From NCBI GenBank assembly GCA_950022695.1, contig CATLLN010000001.1, positions 1-64,000 on the forward strand: a stretch of 64,000 nucleotides of DNA, read 5' to 3'. Positions 1 to 8,867 of the stretch are shown here, piece after piece (position 1 is the first letter of the stretch; every line of letters begins with the position of its first letter). The DNA comes from an uncultured bacterium. GTDB taxonomy: Bacteria > Cyanobacteriota > Vampirovibrionia > Gastranaerophilales > Gastranaerophilaceae. The notes below the pieces were generated by a model that searched no databases, was not told where the DNA came from, and saw only the letters and a program-made list of their open reading frames with translations. The translations under genes were made by a program, and so were the position numbers.

Positions 1-40
1 AAAAAAAGAGAATCACGGAAACCTCCTGATTCTCTTTTTT
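1..40 (-). terminator. Bidirectional intrinsic terminator
   Basis: A 9-bp perfect stem (7-15 with 27-35) is flanked by an A-run on the left and a T-run on the right, so it can terminate on either strand. It follows the minus-strand gene that ends at 65 and may also serve a plus-strand gene outside the window. Confidence 0.8.
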
Positions 41-64
41 ATTGCGTAAACTAATCTGGCTTAA

Positions 65-679
65 TTAATGTAAAGTGACTTTTTCAACTGTAACTTCTTT
101 ATAATTAAGTAATTTATTTAATGAATTGATTATTGGTTTTAATTTTGCTGCTGTAGTTTCCATTTCTACTTTTGTAAGATGTGTTTTGGTCGGAATAAAG
201 CTTAAGGTTTCGTATTTTGAAATTGTATCATATGGCCCGTTAGTTATCGCTTCAAGTTTTAGCTTTTTGCCGTGTGATTCTTGAAAATCTTTAAATAATT
301 GGTAAAACAAGGTTTGACCTGCAAGTTTAACTTTTTTCCCAATTTCTACAGGCCAAGTACAGATACAATCAAGTTTAAAAATATTTTTATCAGGAGTGAA
401 CGTGATTATACCACAAGGCGTATCATTAAGTGTTTCTACATATGTTATATTTTTTGGTTTTTGGCTGTTATCTACAGCATATTGAAGCATTTCATCCCAA
501 CGGGAATATTCATCTTTTGTAAGATTTGGCATCAAATCTTTGGTATGGATTCTATCGGGTAAACTTTTTAGAAATTTAAAATCAGCTCTATCTGTAATTT
601 TATAAAGTTTTAAATCTCCACAATTTGCGATGTGGAGTGCTTTAAATTGGGGATTATATTTTTGAGTTTGTAATTGCAT
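65..679 (-). CDS. GNAT-like hypothetical protein
   Basis: A 204-residue soluble protein with no signal peptide. The C-terminal half resembles a GNAT fold: a strand-rich middle, then a long amphipathic helix with AGQTLFYQLFKDF, then LKLEAITNG and an SKYETLSFIP segment that matches the usual 'yekLGF' end of the acetyl-CoA fold. The acetyl-CoA loop Q/RxxGxG/A is not clear, so the enzymatic activity is unproven. The start is chosen because an AAAGGA Shine-Dalgarno lies at good spacing upstream. It is a single gene ending in the terminator at 1-40. The N-terminal NPQFKALHI segment resembles N-termini I associate with many lineage-specific Gastranaerophilales proteins. Confidence 0.7.
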   Translation of the reverse strand: MQLQTQKYNPQFKALHIANCGDLKLYKITDRADFKFLKSLPDRIHTKDLMPNLTKDEYSRWDEMLQYAVDNSQKPKNITYVETLNDTPCGIITFTPDKNIFKLDCICTWPVEIGKKVKLAGQTLFYQLFKDFQESHGKKLKLEAITNGPYDTISKYETLSFIPTKTHLTKVEMETTAAKLKPIINSLNKLLNYKEVTVEKVTLH

Positions 680-756
680 TTAAATTCCTTTGCATTTAAT
701 AAGAATACTGAATTTAAAAATTGCTTATTTGGCTGTATTTATTAAGAAATTTTATG

Positions 757-762
757 TATAAT
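757..762 (+). promoter_or_regulatory. -10 box TATAAT, 6 nt before ATG
   Basis: A perfect TATAAT ends six bases before the ATG at 769 and there is no Shine-Dalgarno between them. Transcription would start at or next to the start codon, implying a leaderless mRNA. Confidence 0.55.
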
Positions 763-768
763 TTTGGT

Positions 769-1308
769 ATGGGTATTATTCACAGAGATTTTTATAATAG
801 AGATACTTTGGTTGTTGCAAAAGATTTGCTAGGTTGTAAATTATGCAGACGGATTGGCGGCAAGGTTTTGGAAGGAATAATTGTCGAAACTGAGGCTTAT
901 AAACAAAATGATCCGGCGTGTCATGCTTATCGCGGTAAAACGCCGCGTTCTGCGACTTTGTTTAAGATGCCGGGGCTTTCTTATGTTTATTTTATTTACG
1001 GAATGTATCATTGTGTTAATGTCACAACTGAGCCGGAAGAAACTGCAGGGGCTGTTTTAATAAGAGCTTTAGATCCTATTAATATTGAAAATACTAACGG
1101 ACCGGGAAAGTTATGCAGAGCACTTGAGATTACTAAAGAATTAAACGAAGTTGATGTAACAGATAATGAATCTTCGTTATGGATAGAAGATTGTAAAAAA
1201 TATTCTGAATCCGACATTGTAACTACAACAAGAATTGGAATTAAAGTTGCTGCTGATTATCCGTGGAGATTTTATATAAAAAATAATAAATTTGTTTCAA
1301 AATTATAA
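769..1308 (+). CDS. DNA-3-methyladenine glycosylase (AAG/MPG family)
   Basis: Base-excision-repair glycosylase that removes alkylated purines. The 179-residue protein carries the family landmarks LLGCKL, GxIVETEAY, DPACHAYRGKTPRS, YVYFIYGMYHCVNV and GPGKLCRAL. The acidic residue in IVETEAY is the presumed water-activating glutamate. Length fits the bacterial family (about 180-200). The reading frame stays open upstream through an ATG at 754 and a TTG at 721, but conservation begins at GIIHRDFYNRDTL. The ATG at 769 also sits six bases after a TATAAT box, so 769 is preferred. It is transcribed alone. Confidence 0.93.
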   Translation: MGIIHRDFYNRDTLVVAKDLLGCKLCRRIGGKVLEGIIVETEAYKQNDPACHAYRGKTPRSATLFKMPGLSYVYFIYGMYHCVNVTTEPEETAGAVLIRALDPINIENTNGPGKLCRALEITKELNEVDVTDNESSLWIEDCKKYSESDIVTTTRIGIKVAADYPWRFYIKNNKFVSKL

Positions 1309-1375
1309 AAATAGTTACTTGATTTTGAAAAAGATTTGTAATATCATTTGAAAGTAAAGATTAGCTGGGGTTAAG

Positions 1376-1612
1376 ATGTTAGTATCATCTATAGGATATT
1401 TTGAGCATAAAAAAACTATTATTCCTGATAATGTAATAAAAAATCAGAATACAAAAGTTAATTTATCAGAAGGTTTTGGACATTTTAACCAATCAAATAA
1501 ATTACAAAATAGCGATTCAGGTTTTATGAAAACCTTTATAGATTCTTTTAAATCGCTTATTGATAAAAGCAGAGCAGATGAAAGTTCTAAATATTTATCT
1601 TTAATAGCTTAA
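1376..1612 (+). CDS. Small hypothetical protein (78 aa)
   Basis: A 78-residue, lysine- and serine-rich soluble protein starting MLVSSIGYF. I do not recognise a family. The ribosome site is weak (GGGG about 7 bases upstream). The stop overlaps the end of the convergent MFS gene by four bases. It is kept as a gene because it fills the gap in the coding direction and has unbiased composition, but it could be spurious. Confidence 0.45.
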   Translation: MLVSSIGYFEHKKTIIPDNVIKNQNTKVNLSEGFGHFNQSNKLQNSDSGFMKTFIDSFKSLIDKSRADESSKYLSLIA

Positions 1613-2775
1613 TTTTTTTGAGCAAAAAGATATTTTACGAGAACTGAACAAAGTGCAGGTATTGCAGCGATAATAGTCAGTACCGGGACTATGCTTGTAG
1701 CTTGTGCAATGTATCCGATAATTGACATTGCAATTGCAACTATACCCCAAGAAAATCCGTTAATAAAGCCGCCAATTATGCTTTTATATTGCGGTAAAAC
1801 TTGTTGAGCCATGCTCATTGTGATTGGGGTTGCAAACATAGTTATAAAGCCCATCAAGGCAAAAATTACAAATGATAATTCAGGCAAGGTTTTATATGTA
1901 AGCATAAATAATATCATCATTGGAAAAGTTGTAATCATTGAAATATAAAATACATTTGCTGTGCCGATTTTCTTTTCAAATTTTGGACTAAGTAAAGAAC
2001 CAATTCCGCCTAAGAATAAAAAGAAAAATAATGCTAAACCTATTTGGAACTTTGAATATCCTTGAGCTTTCCACAAGAATGGAAGTAATATTGAACAAGA
2101 TGTTGTGATAAGTGATTTTAGCATTGCAATTATATTTAGAATATTCAATTTTTTGTTTGATAAGATATCAACAAATGCTTGTTTTAATTTAAAATCTGAT
2201 TTAGGTTGTTCGGTATTTGAAAATTTAGGAACACTGGAGAACATTAAAAGAGCCCATATAATACCTAAAATTGCAAGGAAAGGCATTTTATTAAGTCCAA
2301 AATATTGTGCAATTGTTGAGGATAGCAGAGGCCCTAATGAATAACCGAGAGTACCCATTGCAATAAAGATTCCCATATTTTTAACTCTGTCGGATGTTGA
2401 AAATTTGACAACAAATCCTAATGATTGAGGGTGAAATAGGCTTGAACCAAGGCTTCCCAGAACAATAAATAAAATCATTAAAGGGATTTTGGATGCTGCG
2501 GGAACCAGAGAAATAAATATTGAGGTGAATAGTAATCCCCAAAATATCAGGGCACGTTTCCTCATTTTATCTGCAAAAAATCCAAAATAAGGCTGCAATA
2601 AAGATGAAAAAATATGTGAGCAGCTTAAAATTATTGTAGCAACAGGCATTGAAATTTTAATCTGTTCAGCTATAAAAGGCATAATTGGGTTTAAAAACCC
2701 GGTGTAAATGTCGTTTACAAAATGTGCTCCGCTAAGCCATATTTGGGTTTTGCGCTCTTGGTTATTATAAATCAT
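1609..2775 (-). CDS. MFS transporter, fosmidomycin-resistance (Fsr)-like
   Basis: A 388-residue integral membrane protein with about twelve hydrophobic segments. The N-terminus GAHFVNDIYTGFLNPI, the loop FGFFADKMRKR and the segment GSLGSSLFHPQSLG resemble the Fsr branch of the major facilitator superfamily, which exports small drugs such as fosmidomycin. The substrate here is unknown. It is a single gene, divergent from dnaK; the 153-bp gap between them contains a perfect 16-bp palindrome (2811-2826). No clear Shine-Dalgarno precedes the ATG. Confidence 0.88.
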   Translation of the reverse strand: MIYNNQERKTQIWLSGAHFVNDIYTGFLNPIMPFIAEQIKISMPVATIILSCSHIFSSLLQPYFGFFADKMRKRALIFWGLLFTSIFISLVPAASKIPLMILFIVLGSLGSSLFHPQSLGFVVKFSTSDRVKNMGIFIAMGTLGYSLGPLLSSTIAQYFGLNKMPFLAILGIIWALLMFSSVPKFSNTEQPKSDFKLKQAFVDILSNKKLNILNIIAMLKSLITTSCSILLPFLWKAQGYSKFQIGLALFFFLFLGGIGSLLSPKFEKKIGTANVFYISMITTFPMMILFMLTYKTLPELSFVIFALMGFITMFATPITMSMAQQVLPQYKSIIGGFINGFSWGIVAIAMSIIGYIAQATSIVPVLTIIAAIPALCSVLVKYLFAQKN

Positions 2776-2810
2776 ATTTTAATTTTTACATTAAAGTTTA
2801 TAAAAATCAA

Positions 2811-2826
2811 TTCATCTTAAGATGAA
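2811..2826. promoter_or_regulatory. Perfect 16-bp palindrome, candidate operator
   Basis: TTCATCTTAAGATGAA reads identically on both strands. It lies between the divergent MFS and dnaK genes, 36 bp from the MFS start and about 45 bp upstream of the dnaK -10 box. It is not a CIRCE element. Regulator and target are unknown. Confidence 0.4.
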
Positions 2827-2869
2827 ATGTTAATTTTTTGTTTATTTTTTAAGGATTTAGCAAAAACGA

Positions 2870-2878
2870 TGTTATAAC
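2870..2878 (+). promoter_or_regulatory. Extended -10 promoter of dnaK
   Basis: TGT followed by TATAAC forms an extended -10 element about 50 bases upstream of dnaK, leaving a leader that contains the strong AAGGAGATA ribosome site. No CIRCE sequence is visible upstream. Confidence 0.45.
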
Positions 2879-2922
2879 AATAATATGGAATAATAAAAAG
2901 ATTATTTTAGTAAAGGAGATAA

Positions 2923-4773
<1,851 letters not shown>

Positions 4774-4790
4774 TGTAATCTTTTATAAGG

Positions 4791-4824
4791 AAGGCGGCGC
4801 CGAAATTCGGCGCCGCCTTTTTAT
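4791..4824 (+). terminator. Strong intrinsic terminator of dnaK
   Basis: A very GC-rich inverted repeat (arms about 4791-4803 and 4807-4819) is followed by TTTTTATTT. It is conspicuous in this AT-rich sequence. Confidence 0.9.
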
Positions 4825-4829
4825 TTATG

Positions 4830-4838
4830 TGATATAAT
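4830..4838 (+). promoter_or_regulatory. Extended -10 promoter (TGA-TATAAT), leaderless
   Basis: TGA-TATAAT ends six bases before the ATG at 4845, with no ribosome site between. It lies just after the dnaK terminator, so the next gene has its own promoter and probably a leaderless mRNA. Confidence 0.65.
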
Positions 4839-4844
4839 TCAGAT

Positions 4845-5570
4845 ATGGAAGAGAAAAACTTAAAAATATCAATTGCGCATTTGTACCCAAAATTATTGAA
4901 TTTATACGGTGATATGGGAAATATAATTACGCTTAAAAAACGTTGTGAATGGCGCGGGATTGATGTTGAATTTGAAGAAATCAATATTGGTGATTCTATA
5001 AAAAATCACGATTTATATTTTATTGGCGGTGGTCAGGATAAGCAACAGGAAGAAGTTGCGCAGGAGTTGTATTCTCATAAAAATGAACTTACCGCACAAA
5101 GAGATGATGGTGCTGTATTTCTTGGGATTTGCGGCGGTTATCAGCTTTTTGGACATTATTATCAACCGCACGATAAGGATAAATTAGAAGGAATCTCGCT
5201 GATGGATGCTTATACAGTTGCTGGTAAAAAACGTTTTATCGGGAATGTAACCGTAAAAACTGATTTAGGAACACTTGTAGGGTTTGAAAACCATAGCGGA
5301 CTTACTTACCTTCAAGGAGAAACAAAACCTTTAGGTACAGTAGTTGTCGGTAACGGAAACAACGGCAAAGATGGGCTTGAAGGCGGAAGATTTAAAAATG
5401 TTTTCGGAACATATCTTCACGGTTCGCTTTTACCGAAAAATCCTCATTTTGCAGATTATTTGATTGAGCTTGCTCTTGAAAAACGTTATGGCGAAAAAAT
5501 TAAGCTTACCCCGCTTGATGATAAACTAGAAAATGAAACACACGATTCATTGATAAACAAAAATTACTAA
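4845..5570 (+). CDS. Class I glutamine amidotransferase, GatD/CobQ-like
   Basis: A 241-residue stand-alone triad glutamine amidotransferase. The nucleophile is Cys96 in FLGICGGYQLFG and the catalytic His is about His192 in GTYLHGSLLPKNP. The opening HLYPKLLNLYGDMGNI and total length match GatD, which with MurT amidates the D-glutamate of lipid II. The fold is shared with cobyric acid synthase, but the synthetase domain is absent. No murT is visible in the window, so the partner is not confirmed. It appears to be leaderless and monocistronic. Confidence 0.85.
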   Translation: MEEKNLKISIAHLYPKLLNLYGDMGNIITLKKRCEWRGIDVEFEEINIGDSIKNHDLYFIGGGQDKQQEEVAQELYSHKNELTAQRDDGAVFLGICGGYQLFGHYYQPHDKDKLEGISLMDAYTVAGKKRFIGNVTVKTDLGTLVGFENHSGLTYLQGETKPLGTVVVGNGNNGKDGLEGGRFKNVFGTYLHGSLLPKNPHFADYLIELALEKRYGEKIKLTPLDDKLENETHDSLINKNY

Positions 5571-5600
5571 AACAAAAACGCCCTCAAATTTTTGAGGGCG
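5571..5600 (-). terminator. Intrinsic terminator (minus strand)
   Basis: A 10-bp perfect stem (5579-5588 with 5591-5600) is followed on the minus strand by TTTTTGTTTT. It terminates the minus-strand regulator gene ending at 5645; the T-run on the plus strand is poor. Confidence 0.75.
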
Positions 5601-5644
5601 TCATAATGTTTATCCCAAATCTTTCGCCTTTTTCCTGCCGCTGA

Positions 5645-5833
5645 TTAACTCAACAATGACTCTAACAAATTAGCATTTTGGAGTGCGCCTGTTGATTCTT
5701 TAATTTTTTGTTTGTAAATGTAAGTTCTTAATGCTTCACGAATAAGTTCACTTCTTGAACGGTTTTCACCATCTGCAACCTGATCAATTCTGTTCAAGAA
5801 ATCTTCCGGCATTGAAATTAATACTCTCGCCAT
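5645..5833 (-). CDS. Ribbon-helix-helix (CopG/Arc-type) regulator
   Basis: A 62-residue DNA-binding protein. ARVLISMPEDFLNRIDQVAD forms the N-terminal beta strand and first helix, and NRSRSELIREALRTYI is the second helix, typical of ribbon-helix-helix antitoxin-like or NikR-like repressors. The start at 5833 is chosen because GGAGAAT lies just upstream and conservation begins there; the frame is open further upstream to 5959 but those residues look non-coding. No toxin gene is adjacent, so it may be a free-standing regulator. Confidence 0.85.
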   Translation of the reverse strand: MARVLISMPEDFLNRIDQVADGENRSRSELIREALRTYIYKQKIKESTGALQNANLLESLLS

Positions 5834-5987
5834 ATATTCTCCTTTTTTACTAATATTGTTGTTGAAATGCTTACATTTATATAAAGTATTTTGTATATAA
5901 AAAAGTGCTATTTTTGTATAGAAGAAATATATATAACTTGTAAAACCCTTGCAGTACAAGCTTTTTGGTGGTTAATATTTCTTAATA

Positions 5988-6947
5988 TTAGCCAAATATT
6001 ATAGCAATGCATGTTAAAAACATAAAAAGAACCATGATGTTTCTGGAATATAAAAATCTAAAATAAAAAGGTGCATCCCCGCTTTTTAGAATTTTTTCCC
6101 AACTGTCAAGCGGGTAGTGCCAAGGGTAAATTTTTGGCAGGTATGTTTTATCTTCATTATAAGATTTTAAGTGAAAATAAAGATCAATAATCATCGGAAT
6201 AGTTAGAAATGTAAGCAGATACAGATAATTATGTGTTCTAAAAGATAAATATCCGATTAGTAAAAAACTTATGATATAAAAAACGAGGATAAAATTAAGT
6301 GCATTTGTTTTTGTTTTCAGACTTCTGCAAAGGGTTTTTTTGTGTGAGCATTCATCCTGATCAAAATCCATAAGCATATGTGCGTAAAGAATTGTATTTG
6401 TCATAAGTGCGCAGGCAAACGAAAGTATAAGAACTTCAAATGAAAATTTGCCTGTCATAACGTAATAAACACCTTCAAACAATAACGGACCGTAAGCAAT
6501 AATTACTGCGATTTCGCCAAGTCCGTTGAGAGAAAATTTTGGATAAGATACTGCAATTATTGCGCCGATAATTGCCAGAAGAGCAACGTATTTTCCTGCT
6601 GCAAAAAATAAAAAAGCACCTATAATTCCGCCTATTCCTAGGAAAACAAGGATTGTGTTTCTTAAATCAGTGATTGTTGCCTGATTATTTTTTAAATATG
6701 CGCATTTACAATTTTTGGCAGATGCGAAGAATTTTTCATCTTTACTTAAAACTTTATAATCAAAATAATCATCAGAGAGGTTTGTTGCAAGATGTACAAA
6801 AAGCATTCCGATTAATGCCAAAATTCCATAAAATACATTTCCTCCGGCTTTAAGAGAATAAATAAATATTACAGCCCAGCTAAATATTGTAATAGGTGCA
6901 GAATAAAGTCGTGCACATTTCAGCCAGAAGATAAATTTTTTGAGCAT
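5988..6947 (-). CDS. UbiA-family prenyltransferase, MenA-like
   Basis: A 319-residue polytopic membrane protein with eight or nine hydrophobic segments. It has the two aspartate-rich motifs of UbiA prenyltransferases: NLSDDYFDYK near residue 55 and MDFDQDECSHKKTL near 190. The first most resembles MenA, the 1,4-dihydroxy-2-naphthoate polyprenyltransferase of menaquinone synthesis, but no other men gene is in the window and the substrate is uncertain. Its ATG shares one base with the stop of the preceding small gene (TAATG), so translation is coupled. Confidence 0.82.
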   Translation of the reverse strand: MLKKFIFWLKCARLYSAPITIFSWAVIFIYSLKAGGNVFYGILALIGMLFVHLATNLSDDYFDYKVLSKDEKFFASAKNCKCAYLKNNQATITDLRNTILVFLGIGGIIGAFLFFAAGKYVALLAIIGAIIAVSYPKFSLNGLGEIAVIIAYGPLLFEGVYYVMTGKFSFEVLILSFACALMTNTILYAHMLMDFDQDECSHKKTLCRSLKTKTNALNFILVFYIISFLLIGYLSFRTHNYLYLLTFLTIPMIIDLYFHLKSYNEDKTYLPKIYPWHYPLDSWEKILKSGDAPFYFRFLYSRNIMVLFMFLTCIAIIFG

Positions 6948-7174
6948 TATTTTTCTCCAAAGATATTTTTCATAGCTTTTACTGATTCGTAACTGGCGCC
7001 GGCTTCAAGGATTTCTTCTGCGCTAAGCCCGAACATTGTAATTAGATTTCTTGCTTCTATAGTGTTGTTTAAATTCAAAAACTTTGCAGCTTCTGTTATA
7101 GCTGTTTCTCGTGTCATTTTGGTAAACTGATCGTTAATACCTTTTCTAAAAATTCTGGATTTAGATTTACCCAT
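6947..7174 (-). CDS. Small hypothetical protein (75 aa)
   Basis: A 75-residue basic N-terminus (GKSKSRIFRKG) is followed by a helical region, RETAITEAAKFLNLNNTIEARNLITMFGLSAEEILEAGASYE. I do not recognise it beyond a helix-turn-helix-like look. The start at 7174 is chosen because a perfect GGAGG lies six bases upstream, inside the end of the ROK gene. It overlaps that gene by eight bases and couples by TAATG to the prenyltransferase. Its place in the operon suggests it is real. Confidence 0.65.
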   Translation of the reverse strand: MGKSKSRIFRKGINDQFTKMTRETAITEAAKFLNLNNTIEARNLITMFGLSAEEILEAGASYESVKAMKNIFGEK

Positions 7175-8045
7175 TTTGAGCCTCCAGTGCAAGAAGTGCA
7201 GCTCCAATCATTCCTGAATAGTTGCCGGCTTGGGCTTTTTTGATTTTTGTCGGTGTTGTAACTATAGTTGAGTTAACGTTTTTTTCTATGGCTTTGATAT
7301 CAACAAATTCTGCCATAGAACCTGATAATACAATACAATCCGGATCAAAAAGGTTTGCAAGCCCAATTATACCGTCTGTAATATCATTTTGCCATCTGTT
7401 TAGAATTTCGACCATTAACTGATTATTTTTTGCTGCGCCTTCAACAACATCATACGTTGTTATATCAGGGTTTTGGGACATTTCTTCTGCTGTTAATTTT
7501 AATCCTGTACCTGATGCGTAGATTTCAAAACAATCCCAGGAACCGCAAGAGCATTTGCGGTGTTTTTTATTTGACATTTTGAAATGCATTTCACCTGCTG
7601 CACCGTTTTGTCCTTTCAGCAAGTGCCCATTTATTATAATTCCGCCGCCGACACCTGTGCCTAGTGTTATCATAACTGAAACTGCAGAATTTTTAGATGC
7701 TCCTATTTTGTATTCTGCCCAGGCTGCACAATTTGCATCATTTTCGACAAAAACAGGTTTTTTAGAAAGTTCTTGAAATCTCATTGACGGGTATTCTTTT
7801 GCAATATTGCCGGTTGAACCTACGATTCCTGAGTTTTGGTTATTTACAGCTCCGCAGGTTGAAAACGCAATTGTATCGACTTCATTTTCATATTTTTCTA
7901 TAATTGATATGAAGGTATTTTTAATCTCGTCAAAGGTTTTCGGAGTTGAATGTTTTTCAACTTCTGTAAGAATTTTACCTTTTTCATCAATTACTGCGTT
8001 ATAAATTTTTGTTCCGCCGACATCTATTGCAAGTGCTTTTTTCAT
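7167..8045 (-). CDS. ROK-family sugar kinase (probable ManNAc kinase)
   Basis: A 292-residue ROK kinase. The ATP-binding motif is DVGGTKIY (8-15), the catalytic aspartate is in ENDAN (Asp103), the glycine loop is LGTGVGGG (128-135), and the zinc site is His154 with CSCGSWDCFE (165-174). ROK kinases phosphorylate glucose, GlcNAc or ManNAc. Position directly downstream of nanE, whose product uses ManNAc-6-P, favours a NanK-like role, as inference. ATG 8045 follows GAGG; the TTG one codon upstream is unlikely. A copy of the 43-bp repeat fills the gap to nanE. Confidence 0.88.
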   Translation of the reverse strand: MKKALAIDVGGTKIYNAVIDEKGKILTEVEKHSTPKTFDEIKNTFISIIEKYENEVDTIAFSTCGAVNNQNSGIVGSTGNIAKEYPSMRFQELSKKPVFVENDANCAAWAEYKIGASKNSAVSVMITLGTGVGGGIIINGHLLKGQNGAAGEMHFKMSNKKHRKCSCGSWDCFEIYASGTGLKLTAEEMSQNPDITTYDVVEGAAKNNQLMVEILNRWQNDITDGIIGLANLFDPDCIVLSGSMAEFVDIKAIEKNVNSTIVTTPTKIKKAQAGNYSGMIGAALLALEAQNG

Positions 8046-8065
8046 CAATTTACCTCTTCCTGAAT

Positions 8066-8108
8066 ACGATTGAAATTACTTGGAAATAATTGGTATCAAT
8101 ATTTACCC
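8066..8108 (+). repeat. 43-bp repeat, copy R4
   Basis: It aligns without gaps over 43 bases to the three copies at 24945, 25930 and 25988, and is 33/43 identical to the copy at 25988. It lies in the nanE-ROK gap and overlaps the last codons of nanE. On the plus strand it runs opposite to both genes. Confidence 0.7.
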
Positions 8109-8792
8109 TCTGAATACGAATCTTTTTGTAATCAATTGCGGGCGGGTTATTGCTGAACCTATTACAACACAGTGAGCACCAAGTTCAAATGCTTTATTAA
8201 CCTGTTCAGGTTCCCAGATTCTGCCTTCTAATACAACAGGCATGTTTGTTTGTTCTACAAGTTGTTTTAAAAGTTCAAAATCAGGTTCTTTATCAGGTGA
8301 ATTCGTTGATTCAAGTGTGTAACCTGCAAGTGTTGTTGATAAAATATCAGCCCCTGCTTCCTTTGCTTTTATGCCTTCTTCAAGAGTTGAAATATCTGCC
8401 ATCGCAATACGTTTATTTATGTGAATATATTTTATTAAATCTTCAAGCTTTTCGCCGTTTGGACGTTTACGCTGTGTGCCGTCAAACGCTATAATATCAG
8501 CCCCTGCTTCAATCAAGTCTATAACATCTTTTATTGTTGGGGTTATGTAGACTATTTCCTTCCAGTTTTTCGGAATTACATTTGGTTTTGTAAGCCCGAT
8601 TACCGGTACGTGAAAAAGCCTTTTGGCATTTGTAACATCTCTGACTCCTGCAACTCGAAGCGCTCCTGCTCCGCCTGTTACAACAGATTTCATCATTGCG
8701 ACCATACATTTTTCTAAATATAAAGGCTCAGATGGCATTGCCTGAACAGAAACAACAATTGTTCCTTTTATTTTATTAACGACATTATTCAT
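8103..8792 (-). CDS. nanE: N-acetylmannosamine-6-phosphate 2-epimerase
   Basis: NanE interconverts ManNAc-6-P and GlcNAc-6-P in sialic-acid and amino-sugar catabolism. The 229-residue TIM-barrel protein shows the family blocks GTIVVSVQAMPSEPL, GGAGALRVAGVRDV, PVIGLTK, ADIIAFDGTQRKRP, IAMADIST, GADILSTTLAGYT and PVVLEGRIWEPEQ. Length is typical. It is first in a minus-strand run of four genes (nanE, ROK kinase, small protein, prenyltransferase). No nanA lyase or nag genes adjoin it, so the source of ManNAc-6-P is not visible. Confidence 0.95.
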   Translation of the reverse strand: MNNVVNKIKGTIVVSVQAMPSEPLYLEKCMVAMMKSVVTGGAGALRVAGVRDVTNAKRLFHVPVIGLTKPNVIPKNWKEIVYITPTIKDVIDLIEAGADIIAFDGTQRKRPNGEKLEDLIKYIHINKRIAMADISTLEEGIKAKEAGADILSTTLAGYTLESTNSPDKEPDFELLKQLVEQTNMPVVLEGRIWEPEQVNKAFELGAHCVVIGSAITRPQLITKRFVFRG

Positions 8793-8828
8793 ACATAAAT
8801 TATATATTAAACAAAACTTTTTGCATTA

Positions 8829-8837
8829 TGGTATAAT
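8829..8837 (+). promoter_or_regulatory. Extended -10 promoter (TGG-TATAAT)
   Basis: TGG-TATAAT lies 30 bases before the chosen ATG at 8868, giving a leader of about 24 nt that carries the GAGGAA ribosome site. Confidence 0.55.
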
Positions 8838-8867
8838 AAATGTAATAAGATTATGAGGAAATTATTT

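Noticed and set aside
299-562. Plus-strand ORF of 87 codons opposite the GNAT-like gene
   Set aside because: It is antisense to a gene with a ribosome site and terminator, has no ribosome site, and its translation is low-complexity aromatic.
8059-8118. CTGAATACGA direct repeat bracketing repeat R4, as a target-site duplication
   Set aside because: The other three copies lack flanking duplications, and one 10-mer pair this close is expected by chance in an AT-rich 64 kb.
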